From: SIG78 sp045635745
Lineage (GTDB): Bacteria > Verrucomicrobiota > Lentisphaeria > Victivallales > Victivallaceae
Assembly (NCBI GenBank): GCA_045635745.1
Contig: JAZTWG010000045.1
Coordinates: 1-10,066, forward strand
DNA length: 10,066 nt
Direction of reading: 5' to 3'
Shown: in pieces, positions 1 to 6,454 of the stretch
Numbering within the stretch: position 1 is the stretch's first letter
Layout: the number at the start of each line of letters is the position of its first letter
Made by a program: the position numbers and the translations under genes
The notes under the pieces: model-generated
The model's input: only the letters and a program-made list of their open reading frames with translations
What the model was told of the DNA's origin: nothing
Databases searched by the model: none

Positions 1-96
1 GAATACTTCAAAAAGGTAAACGCCAATTATAACAACGAAAGCCTTGCTGCTGAATTCCGCACCAAAGCTCTGGAATTTCTGCGCAGCAAAAAATAA
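1..96 (+). CDS. C-terminal 31 residues of an unidentified protein
   Basis: Frame 1 is open from the window edge to a TAA at 94-96 and ends in EFRTKALEFLRSKK. The fragment is rich in charged residues and looks alpha-helical. It is directly followed by a very strong Rho-independent terminator, which supports it being a real gene end. Too little is present to name a family. The start lies outside the window. Confidence 0.65.
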   Translation, partial: EYFKKVNANYNNESLAAEFRTKALEFLRSKK

Positions 97-114
97 CTGC
101 AACCAGATAAAGTA

Positions 115-172
115 AAAGCGGGGAAGCGATTGAATTTAAGAATTATCGCTTTCCCGCTTTATTGTATTTTTT
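115..172 (+). terminator. strong Rho-independent terminator
   Basis: The arms at 115-130 and 145-160 form a 16-bp stem with a single G-U pair (123/152) and a 14-nt loop. The T-rich tail at 161-172 reads ATTGTATTTTTT. It starts 18 bases after the stop codon of the left-edge gene and presumably ends that transcript. Confidence 0.85.
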
Positions 173-296
173 GCTATTGTCTGAAAAAAATCCGGAACAG
201 GCAATTGTAAAAATAGAAAAGCTGCAACAGCAAATTCCCAATTCATATGAAGGGTTCAGAACAAAAGAAGAACTGGAAAAAGCCGGATTTAAGTAA
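171..296 (+). pseudogene. orphan gene tail without a start codon
   Basis: The frame ending in TAA at 294-296 reads like coding sequence. It includes SEKNPEQAIVKIEKLQQQ and ends FRTKEELEKAGFK, a lysine/glutamate-rich helical segment. The frame is open back to a stop at 108-110, but its upstream part is the terminator hairpin and there is no ATG. The only early alternative starts are TTG codons (171, 177) with no ribosome binding site. The likeliest reading is a decayed C-terminal remnant, perhaps left by the rearrangement that placed the repeat directly behind it: TAA is followed at once by the first base of the repeat. It could also be a short TTG-initiated peptide. No family is recognised. 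Confidence 0.35.
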
Positions 297-488
297 ATGT
301 CGGTGGTGCGGCTCTTTTCCGGGGCGGTTTTTATTTCATCGGAGTTTTCAGACATTTCGATTGAGATAAAAGCCGTCCTCTGTTTTAATTTTTATGCTTT
401 CGGAGATGTTTTCCGAAGAAACGGCATAGTTCTGCAAAATCGCATTGTCGGCAACTGTTTTGAGCTTGAGAGACGGGTTCCGAAGGAT
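297..488 (+). repeat. 192-bp dispersed repeat, copy 1
   Basis: This copy aligns without gaps to 7790-7981 on the same strand, with about 25 differences in 192 bases (roughly 87% identity). A 65-base core at 378-442 is identical in both. The core carries a hairpin, TTCGGA (399-404) with TCCGAA (412-417), nested inside a second stem, GCCGT (372-376) with ACGGC (421-425). The plus strand has an open frame starting ATG-TCG in both copies. However, substitutions between copies fall at codon positions 1/2/3 as about 12/6/7, so selection on that frame is not evident. A structured RNA or a mobile repeat fits better than a protein. A terminator palindrome follows 12 bases downstream. Confidence 0.75.
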
Positions 489-500
489 GCCGCGAACCTC

Positions 501-552
501 CACCATAAAAAATTTATGCCGCTCATTCGAGCGGCTTTTATTTTTTATGGTG
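501..552. terminator. long bidirectional terminator palindrome
   Basis: Two 24-base arms (501-524 and 529-552) flank a 4-base loop. Outer blocks CACCATAAAAAAT/ATTTTTTATGGTG and inner blocks CCGCTC/GAGCGG pair perfectly, separated by a short mismatched section. The plus strand shows GCCGCTC-loop-GAGCGGC followed by TTTTATTTTTT. The minus strand has the same stem followed by ATAAATTTTTT, so it can stop transcription both ways. It probably ends a plus-strand transcript through repeat copy 1 and catches read-through from the minus-strand operon that ends at 913. Confidence 0.75.
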
Positions 553-553
553 A

Positions 554-748
554 ATGAAGCCTGAAAAGGCTTCGCTTCATGCACCGCAGGTACGCTTCAT
601 GGCACGCAGTTCCGCTTCATACGCCGTCAGGCTTGCTTCATAAAAACGCCTTTTCAGATGAAGCAGCTCCCGTCTTCATTTCATTACGCCGCGGCAAGCC
701 ATTTTATTCCGCTATGAAGCATTTTCCGTTTCACTCCAAATATGAAGC
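554..748. repeat. cluster of eight ATGAAGC/GCTTCAT motifs
   Basis: GCTTCAT occurs at 574, 594, 614 and 635 (spacing 20, 20 and 21 bases) in a degenerate tandem unit resembling GCTTCATGCACCGCAGGTAC. The reverse complement ATGAAGC occurs at 554, 658, 714 and 742. The first element folds as GAAGCCT (556-562) with AGGCTTC (567-573). No gene is supported in 553-849. The open frames here are simply readings of the repeat. The remaining bases, up to the ribosome binding site at 834-841, show nothing else I can identify. Function is unknown. It resembles intergenic repeat families that accumulate behind terminators. Confidence 0.65.
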
Positions 749-849
749 ACTCCGCTCACGCTCCGTATGATGAAAAAATGAAAAATGAGAGTTGTGTCTG
801 CAAATATTCCTTACCAATGCTACATTATTCAGTGGAAAGGAAAAATCTC

Positions 850-951
850 ATGGAAAAAACTTCAAACAAACTCGTTGATCTTTCTGTTGCCTTTGCTGTT
901 GAAATATTGAATTTAGTAAAATATCTGAAAGAGAGAAAAGAAACCATTATC
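850..951 (+). pseudogene. truncated four-helix-bundle (S23 IVP-type) gene, 5' fragment
   Basis: ATG at 850 has a good ribosome binding site (GGAAAGGA, 834-841). It opens a 34-residue stretch, MEKTSNKLVDLSVAFAVEIL through LKERKETII, which matches the first helix of the four-helix-bundle proteins first described in 23S rRNA intervening sequences (about 115-130 residues when complete). The expected continuation, a serine/asparagine/glutamine turn and an RSGTSIGAN-like second helix, is absent. From about 951 the frame reads into the antisense of the oxidoreductase gene as a cysteine/glutamine-rich run ending at 1137. The gene is therefore cut off by a junction near 951. An open frame extending upstream to 742 is not supported, because the site at 834-841 and the family similarity both fix the start at 850. 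Confidence 0.6.
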
Positions 952-2301
952 TGCTGCGGCAGTAAAATTGAACCCGGTCAATGCCAGTACCAGTGTCAGC
1001 AACGCCCCCAGTTGTTTGAGTTTCTGGCGCACAGATACGCCGTTGAGCTTGCACGGAGTACTTTTTTCCTGAATCGCCATAGCTGCGGCACAGCCTGCTG
1101 CTTGTCCTATGGATATAGCCGTGGGCATAATGCGTAAACTGCTGTGTATGGCCATATCGCTTGATATGGGTCTGCCTCCGATCAGGAGATTATCGCAATC
1201 AACCGGTACAATACACCGGTAGGGTATTTCGTAATATTCCCCCGGCTGCATACTCTGGCGGTAAGTACCGCTGCCTTCGGGCGAATGTATATCGATGTGG
1301 TAATTGCTGCGGGCAATGGCATCCGGAAACTTGGCGGCATTGTCAAAGTGCTCTTTCGTCAGCGTAAAAATACCTTTGATGCGGCGGCTTTCGCGTACGC
1401 CGATCTGCACACCCATAGAGATTATTTCGGCATTTTCAAAACCGGGTATTTCGCTGCGCAGCCAGAAAAAGAGTTCGCGCAGCTGGCGGCGGGCTTCGAT
1501 TTCAGCTTTTGAAAGTTCTCTGCCGTTGATGCCGGAGTGTTTGACTACCCGTGTGGTATTGAAGTGAATAATGTTGCCGCTTTGGATCTTGAAAGGGAAG
1601 AGCAATACATCTTCGCGCTCGCAATGCAGTCTGCCTTTTTTCACCGCTTCGCAGTAACGCTCATTGAGATTCTTGCGCCATTCCGGATCGATCAGATTCA
1701 GCGAACCGTAAGGGTTATCTACATGCGGCACATGCACATTGCCAAGTTTGAAACACAATGTCATAGGTTGGCAATTACCATTTTCATCGCCCATATCAAA
1801 GCGGCATCCGGCAAGCGCCGCCAGATCGCCGTCTCCGGTACAATCAACATATATGCGGGCGCAGAGTTTTTCCATACCGCTTTTGGAGTGCAGCGTAACT
1901 GATTCAATACGATTGCCATTCATGCACACATCCACCAGTCGGTGATGGTAGAGTATTTCCACCCCGGCATCCAGCAGCAGATCTTCGGCGGCCAATGCGG
2001 CGGCTTCTTTACAGATATTGCGAGGTGCGTAGCCTTGATCTTTATTGATAAGCGCTACTGCATCGCAAGTAAGATATTTCTGCATGGCTTTTTTCCACTC
2101 CGGATAGACCGGTGCATCCAGTTCGCTGCCGGCATGAAAACTTACCATAAACGGCTGAACTTCGGCAATGACCGCCATACCGCCGGGTACGCCGTAGGCT
2201 TCAACGAGCACAGTTTTCATCCCTGCGCGAGCACTCATAAGCGCGGCGCCCAATCCGGCAGGGCCGGCACCTATGATCAATACATCTGCATCATATTTCA
2301 T
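913..2301 (-). CDS. FAD-dependent oxidoreductase (PF12831 type) with aberrant C-terminus
   Basis: The 462-residue protein begins with a dinucleotide-binding motif (VLIIGAGPAGLGAA, residues 7-20) and an acidic end to the second strand (VLVEA), followed by GVPGG. Further family marks are a DCTGDGDLAALAG block, a GVRESRRIKGIFTLT block, and DNLLIGGRPISS followed by the SLRIMPTAISIGQAAG helix near the C-terminus. It is probably a cytoplasmic FAD enzyme acting on an organic substrate. Such genes are often near glycan-use genes and are sometimes mislabelled xanthan lyase. It is last in its operon, 6 bases after the large exported protein, with no clear ribosome binding site, so translational coupling is likely. 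Family proteins usually end soon after the LKQLGALL region. Here about 29 extra residues (TLVLALTGFNF onward) run into the antisense of the four-helix-bundle fragment, so the stop codon was probably gained at a rearrangement. Confidence 0.85.
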   Translation of the reverse strand: MKYDADVLIIGAGPAGLGAALMSARAGMKTVLVEAYGVPGGMAVIAEVQPFMVSFHAGSELDAPVYPEWKKAMQKYLTCDAVALINKDQGYAPRNICKEAAALAAEDLLLDAGVEILYHHRLVDVCMNGNRIESVTLHSKSGMEKLCARIYVDCTGDGDLAALAGCRFDMGDENGNCQPMTLCFKLGNVHVPHVDNPYGSLNLIDPEWRKNLNERYCEAVKKGRLHCEREDVLLFPFKIQSGNIIHFNTTRVVKHSGINGRELSKAEIEARRQLRELFFWLRSEIPGFENAEIISMGVQIGVRESRRIKGIFTLTKEHFDNAAKFPDAIARSNYHIDIHSPEGSGTYRQSMQPGEYYEIPYRCIVPVDCDNLLIGGRPISSDMAIHSSLRIMPTAISIGQAAGCAAAMAIQEKSTPCKLNGVSVRQKLKQLGALLTLVLALTGFNFTAAADNGFFSLFQIFY

Positions 2302-2307
2302 GATTAT

Positions 2308-5300
2308 TTACCATAATTTTTCGTAATAAATTTCGCTGTTGTATTCCAGAAATGCCCGGAGATCTGCCATGCGTTTCCAATTATCAATGCGCATATTTTT
2401 CCGGATTTGCAGTAGCTCCGGCACCGGGTAGGGGGCTTGAGGCGTTACATAGCAGAATATATCCAATATAAACGGATGCGTACGGCAAACCAATTTGCCG
2501 TTGCGCTTCCCGGAAAAATGCTTTTGACTGAATTTGCCAAATTGCTCCTTAAAGGGACGCATGATTTCCGGCAATCTGGTCATGATTATCGAGTCATAAT
2601 AGGGCGTTGCAGGGTAGATTATCCAGCTGAAAAATCCGCCCCGTTCGTTGATTTCGCAATAGCGGTCTGGGTAGCTTGCTTCCAGCAAATCCACTTCGTC
2701 TGCCAGTTGGTGCTCCGGAAGTACGGGGCGGTTTTTTCGGACAAATTTGATCGTTTCCGGCGATACACTGCTGCCCATACCCACTAATTGTATCAGAGAA
2801 TAGTAGACTGCCCGATCCCGTTCCGCTGTATTGCCCGTTTGGTGCATAAGCCGGGCGTAAGCGGCAAATCCGGCATGGAATATGCTGCTTTCCTGCAAGC
2901 CGTTGCCGATGCGGTATCCGGCAAAAGAGTCCCAGCAGAGCGAATACGCCCAATCGTGCGAGTTTACGATCATATTATAGGATTTTTCCAACTCGGGCAA
3001 TCCTTTTTGCAGCAAAGCAAAGTTGCGGCAGCGATAAGCATAGCTCCATGCCATATAAATGCGCAACGCTTCCCAGCAAGGTCCATCGATGCCGTTGTCA
3101 AATACATGCCTTGTAGAGGTATTCAAATACTTGTTTGAAAGCGGGTTATATACTGTTGTGTTTACTTTGATAAGCAAACTTTTACCTTTTTTCTTTTCCA
3201 AAGCTTTCAACTCCGGATCCACAAAGAGCGGAAATTCCTGCGTGACTTCTTTGATGATCCTTTGCCGGACATTCTGCGGCATAAATTCCATTGCCAGCAA
3301 AAGATTGGTAAAGTCCGCTTCCTGTCCGCCCGGATTCCATGCTTTGCCGTTTTTATTGGCAACCAGCCGCTGCCACGGGTGAGTTGAGATTTCCGGAATG
3401 ATCTTACGGCGAACCAGATCAAGCAGATCTTTTTTTACAGCTTGTACTTCCGGGGTATTTTTCAGATTTCTGCTTTTGCGTACTTCGGTAGCCAAATTTA
3501 CTGCATTTAAAATTGCAAAAGTGTAACTGTCGCTGTTTTTTACGGCATAAAACGGACCGTTCAAGCCTGCGTAATCCAAATCAGTTACCGGGTGCGAGAT
3601 TGCAGTCTGCAAGCCGCTGGAACTTGCCAGCATCAATGACGGCGGTACCGGAGTCCAACATAACGGAGTTGTGTTCCAGTCATCTTTAATGATCTTGCGC
3701 GCAAAAGAATCCCGCACCAGCATATTGTTGTTGACATAGTCGATTTTTACCGTGCGGGTAACTTTTTCCGGCATCGCCAGAAGCGCTTGCGACCAGAATC
3801 TTGCGCGCTGCTGCAAATCAGCTGAAAATTTATCCTGTGCCTGCAGTTTTACTCCATATAACGGCATTATCTGTACAATGCCGCTGTTGCCTTGAGCAAA
3901 AACTATTTTTACGCCGTTGGCAGTCAACTCCACTTGACGGGGGCGTTTTTCAAAAACTATCAGATAAGGTATGTCAAATTCATTCCATCCCGCAGCGTTG
4001 CGGAACGATACTACCAGATAATTTTTTTCAAAATCTGTGATCAACTTACCGCCATCAACCAGTTTGCCGGATTTTTCGCTCAAAAGCAAGCGTGGCGCAC
4101 CGATCTCGCGGAAATTTTCAAAACAAATCAGCTCATGGCAGTTGCCGCTTATCTGCAATGCCGGAGAAAGCTGTGATATGGTCATATCCAGAAACTTTTT
4201 ACCGGGATACTCAAAGCGGATCTTTTTAGCAGTCCAAGTCGTTTCCATTGTTTTTATATCGCTGATATTGCTTCCCGCTGCCGGACGGATCGAGCCGGCA
4301 CTCCAACCATTGGTCAACCCATCATATTTCCATCCGATCTGGTCGATGAAATCAGCACTTTTGACACTTGGAGTGTTCTTGATATGGCTGTGCAGCAATA
4401 CCATACCGGGAAATTTCTTATTGATGCCGTAAACGTTGGCGATCCCGCTGCGGGCATCCGGGGTATTGTAGTTGTCAAAAAGGGTATATTGGTTATTGAC
4501 ATCACGCAACCCGAGATTGCCATAAGAAAATTCACCGACTTTTACCGGAAAATCTGCTGCCGGAAGTTTTGCCATCGCAGCATCTACTGTAATTTTCAAG
4601 GGAGTTTTATCAATTACTTTAAAGTTGTTCTGCTGCTGCCAAATCGTTTTGCCGGCAGTTGAAAATGAGCATTTAATCTGATAAACTCCCACGCCGGGAT
4701 TTTTGACTTCTGTCGGTTCCGGCAAGAGCCATCTGCCATTTTTGAGCACCAGATTTCTGGTTTGAGTAAAGAGCGTTTTTTCTCCTTGCAGAATGGTTAT
4801 ATTCAATACCCCGGCAAGTTGTTTGCCGGTGCCGGATACTGTCAGCTGCGGAGCAATAAACAACCGGTCTTGAGGATAAAACCCGTTGATTGCATCAATA
4901 CTTGTTATATGGCGGTGAACTGCACCTTTGCCGCGTGAACGGGTGTTGAGTTTGCCGACGATCTGGTTATCTGCCAGTTTCCGCAAGGCGGGAATCCCTT
5001 CGTACATGCCGGATTTATGACCGTTTTTCACGCGGACAGCCAATACATTTGTACCTTTTTTCAAGATATTTGTATTGACAAAACGGTACCGGCGGCGGTG
5101 TTCTGAAGATTGTTTAACTACTTGCGAAAAACCGTATTCGCCGCATTTTACTCCATTGATAAATACCTGGTCACCCGCTGAAATGTAACCCATATCCAGC
5201 TCATAAAAGCCTTTTGCCGGTTCGTCGGCAAGTTCAAATTTTACCCGATACCAATAATATTTGCTTTGATTATTTTTATCAAGGGGCTTATTGATTTTTA

Positions 5301-5508
5301 CACTCTGCCATTGGGAGTCATCAAAGTTTGTTTGGGCATAGGCAAGGTTGTCGCCTTTGCAGAATTTCCAATGGTTATCAAAAACCTTGAGTTCTTTACC
5401 GGCAAATACTCTATTGTTGAAATCACTTTTCCCCACCGGAAGAGTGGTATCGCCGTAAAAAACCGATATACAGCAAAGCAAAAATACGGATAAAAGAATC
5501 TTTCTCAT
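2308..5508 (-). CDS. large exported carbohydrate-active-type protein, family unassigned
   Basis: The 1066-residue protein has a clear signal peptide (MRKILLSVFLLCCISVFYG, likely cut near residue 19). Residues about 45-180 form a galactose-binding-type jelly roll like those of beta-galactosidase relatives, with FDDSQWQSV, YYWYRVKFEL, DQVFINGVKCGEYGF and LKKGTNVLAVRVKNG. Residues about 200-590 look like beta-sandwich domains. From about 600 to the end the chain is helical, with an aromatic-rich region (LDYAGLNGPFYAVKNSDSY near 640; FDNGIDGPCWEALRIYMAWS near 805), suggesting an alpha/alpha toroid. I cannot assign a glycoside hydrolase or polysaccharide lyase family or name catalytic residues. 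The start is supported by the signal peptide and by GAGCGTGA upstream. It lies 15 bases after the prepilin-like gene and 6 before the oxidoreductase. A periplasmic or surface role in cleaving a complex glycan is inferred. Confidence 0.8.
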   Translation of the reverse strand: MRKILLSVFLLCCISVFYGDTTLPVGKSDFNNRVFAGKELKVFDNHWKFCKGDNLAYAQTNFDDSQWQSVKINKPLDKNNQSKYYWYRVKFELADEPAKGFYELDMGYISAGDQVFINGVKCGEYGFSQVVKQSSEHRRRYRFVNTNILKKGTNVLAVRVKNGHKSGMYEGIPALRKLADNQIVGKLNTRSRGKGAVHRHITSIDAINGFYPQDRLFIAPQLTVSGTGKQLAGVLNITILQGEKTLFTQTRNLVLKNGRWLLPEPTEVKNPGVGVYQIKCSFSTAGKTIWQQQNNFKVIDKTPLKITVDAAMAKLPAADFPVKVGEFSYGNLGLRDVNNQYTLFDNYNTPDARSGIANVYGINKKFPGMVLLHSHIKNTPSVKSADFIDQIGWKYDGLTNGWSAGSIRPAAGSNISDIKTMETTWTAKKIRFEYPGKKFLDMTISQLSPALQISGNCHELICFENFREIGAPRLLLSEKSGKLVDGGKLITDFEKNYLVVSFRNAAGWNEFDIPYLIVFEKRPRQVELTANGVKIVFAQGNSGIVQIMPLYGVKLQAQDKFSADLQQRARFWSQALLAMPEKVTRTVKIDYVNNNMLVRDSFARKIIKDDWNTTPLCWTPVPPSLMLASSSGLQTAISHPVTDLDYAGLNGPFYAVKNSDSYTFAILNAVNLATEVRKSRNLKNTPEVQAVKKDLLDLVRRKIIPEISTHPWQRLVANKNGKAWNPGGQEADFTNLLLAMEFMPQNVRQRIIKEVTQEFPLFVDPELKALEKKKGKSLLIKVNTTVYNPLSNKYLNTSTRHVFDNGIDGPCWEALRIYMAWSYAYRCRNFALLQKGLPELEKSYNMIVNSHDWAYSLCWDSFAGYRIGNGLQESSIFHAGFAAYARLMHQTGNTAERDRAVYYSLIQLVGMGSSVSPETIKFVRKNRPVLPEHQLADEVDLLEASYPDRYCEINERGGFFSWIIYPATPYYDSIIMTRLPEIMRPFKEQFGKFSQKHFSGKRNGKLVCRTHPFILDIFCYVTPQAPYPVPELLQIRKNMRIDNWKRMADLRAFLEYNSEIYYEKLW

Positions 5509-5523
5509 AAAATCACGCTCAAA

Positions 5524-6303
5524 TCAATCAACTTGTTTTTTGGTATTGCTGCTGTCAATATAATATACCGGATCGGGCTCGTTATTGGAATTTTCAAACA
5601 TGATTTCGGCAAATTTTTTCAAGCCGCTGCCTTGAGTGGAGCGTACCGAACCATCGGCAAAACAAATATTGCCCACATTGCCGTGCAAAGTATAAAAATG
5701 CCCGGTGCGCTGGGTATCACTGGTTTGAGAATCTTTATCACCTAAAACCAGTCGGCAAGCACCTTTACTGGTTCCCGGCACCACCGAGTCAGCGTAAAGT
5801 ATGTAGCTTGAGGGGTCATTGATCCTGCCCATATTTATGCCGCCAAGTTTAGCAACTACATGCGAGGGGACATAGCACTCTGAAGGAATTGTACCTTGAG
5901 TTACCAGCATACCGTAGGTATGAAAAATGTAATCAAGATCTTCTGTAAGTTTATCTGAATGAGAAGGACAGGTGAACGTCTTTAACTGCGAAGAGTTGGT
6001 TTTTGCAAAATCGGTGGGTGTCCCACCATATAACACAACACTCCATTCCACGCGTTCATTGTTGAGGCGATAGTAAAGTCCCGGCAGAATATCTTTATTG
6101 GCATCGGCATACATCCGTGCCTGAAATCCGCACTGCTTGAGGTTTGCCGTGCAAGTGGCGGCTCTGGCGCGTTCGCGTGCAGCCGAAAGCGCGGGCAGAA
6201 GCATAGCCGCCAGAATAGCGATGATCGCAATAACGACCAAGAGTTCGATCAAAGTAAATTTTTTGCAGAATTTTGAAGAACAATAAGTTGCAGGTTTTTT
6301 CAT
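5524..6303 (-). CDS. type IV prepilin-like protein with H-X9-DG motif
   Basis: The 259-residue protein has a short basic leader ending KK, then FTLIELLVVIAI (from residue 16, with Glu20 as the usual +5 glutamate) and a hydrophobic helix followed by ARERARAATCTANLKQC. These are class III prepilin/pseudopilin features cut by a prepilin peptidase. The residue before the cut is lysine, not the classical glycine, which as I recall is common in Lentisphaerota members. The C-terminal part has H207-X9-D217G218 (HGNVGNICFADG), the signature of the large prepilin-like families expanded in Planctomycetes and Lentisphaerota. It is first in the operon, with a good ribosome binding site (AGAAAGGGA) before ATG. 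It is likely surface-exposed and works with the exported protein encoded after it, perhaps in substrate binding or display. Its ligand is unknown. Confidence 0.9.
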   Translation of the reverse strand: MKKPATYCSSKFCKKFTLIELLVVIAIIAILAAMLLPALSAARERARAATCTANLKQCGFQARMYADANKDILPGLYYRLNNERVEWSVVLYGGTPTDFAKTNSSQLKTFTCPSHSDKLTEDLDYIFHTYGMLVTQGTIPSECYVPSHVVAKLGGINMGRINDPSSYILYADSVVPGTSKGACRLVLGDKDSQTSDTQRTGHFYTLHGNVGNICFADGSVRSTQGSGLKKFAEIMFENSNNEPDPVYYIDSSNTKKQVD

Positions 6304-6338
6304 GACAATATTCCCTTTCTGTTGAAAAACTGTATATT

Positions 6339-6367
6339 GTAATAATGTTTTGTTTATAATTTACCAA
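6339..6367 (-). promoter_or_regulatory. candidate promoter of the prepilin operon
   Basis: On the minus strand TTGGTA (6362-6367) and TATTAC (6339-6344) are 17 bases apart, each with four of six consensus bases. Transcription would start near 6332, giving a leader of about 28 bases before the prepilin ATG. The surrounding sequence is very AT-rich, so chance matches are possible. Confidence 0.3.
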
Positions 6368-6375
6368 AAAATAAT

Positions 6376-6404
6376 TTGATTTGCTACACAATTTATGCTA
6401 TATT
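6376..6404 (+). promoter_or_regulatory. candidate sigma-70-type promoter of the regulator gene
   Basis: TTGATT (6376-6381) and TATATT (6399-6404) are separated by 17 bases. The -10 box is preceded by TGC, giving an extended -10. Transcription would start near 6411 with a leader of about 44 bases. The -10 box lies inside the first unit of the direct repeat at 6395-6432, which suggests repression of the regulator by its own product. Confidence 0.5.
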
Positions 6405-6432
6405 TTTATAGTTTAATGCTATATATTGATGG
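6395..6432 (+). promoter_or_regulatory. direct repeat with 21-bp spacing, candidate AraC-type operator
   Basis: ATGCTATAT occurs at 6395-6403 and 6416-6424. The similarity extends to a 17-base unit (ATGCTATATnTTnATnG) with only three differences. The 21-bp centre-to-centre distance is two helical turns, the classical arrangement of AraC-family half-sites. It sits between the divergent regulator and prepilin-operon genes, over the regulator's candidate -10 box and start site. Binding by the adjacent PocR/AraC protein is inferred. Confidence 0.5.
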
Positions 6433-6454
6433 GATTTAATCGGAAAGTAGAAAA

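Noticed and set aside
554..650. CRISPR array
   Set aside because: The units are 20-21 bases with a conserved 7-mer only. There are no repeats of 23 bases or more, no distinct spacers and no cas genes.
579..770. 63-codon plus-strand open frame
   Set aside because: It is a translation of the ATGAAGC/GCTTCAT repeat cluster with erratic composition and no ribosome binding site.
742..849. Upstream extension of the four-helix-bundle fragment to an ATG at 742
   Set aside because: That ATG is inside the repeat cluster. The strong ribosome binding site at 834-841 and the family similarity both start the protein at 850.
952..1137. Cysteine/glutamine-rich continuation of the truncated gene as a real protein
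   Set aside because: It is the exact antisense of the well-supported oxidoreductase gene and has no independent evidence.
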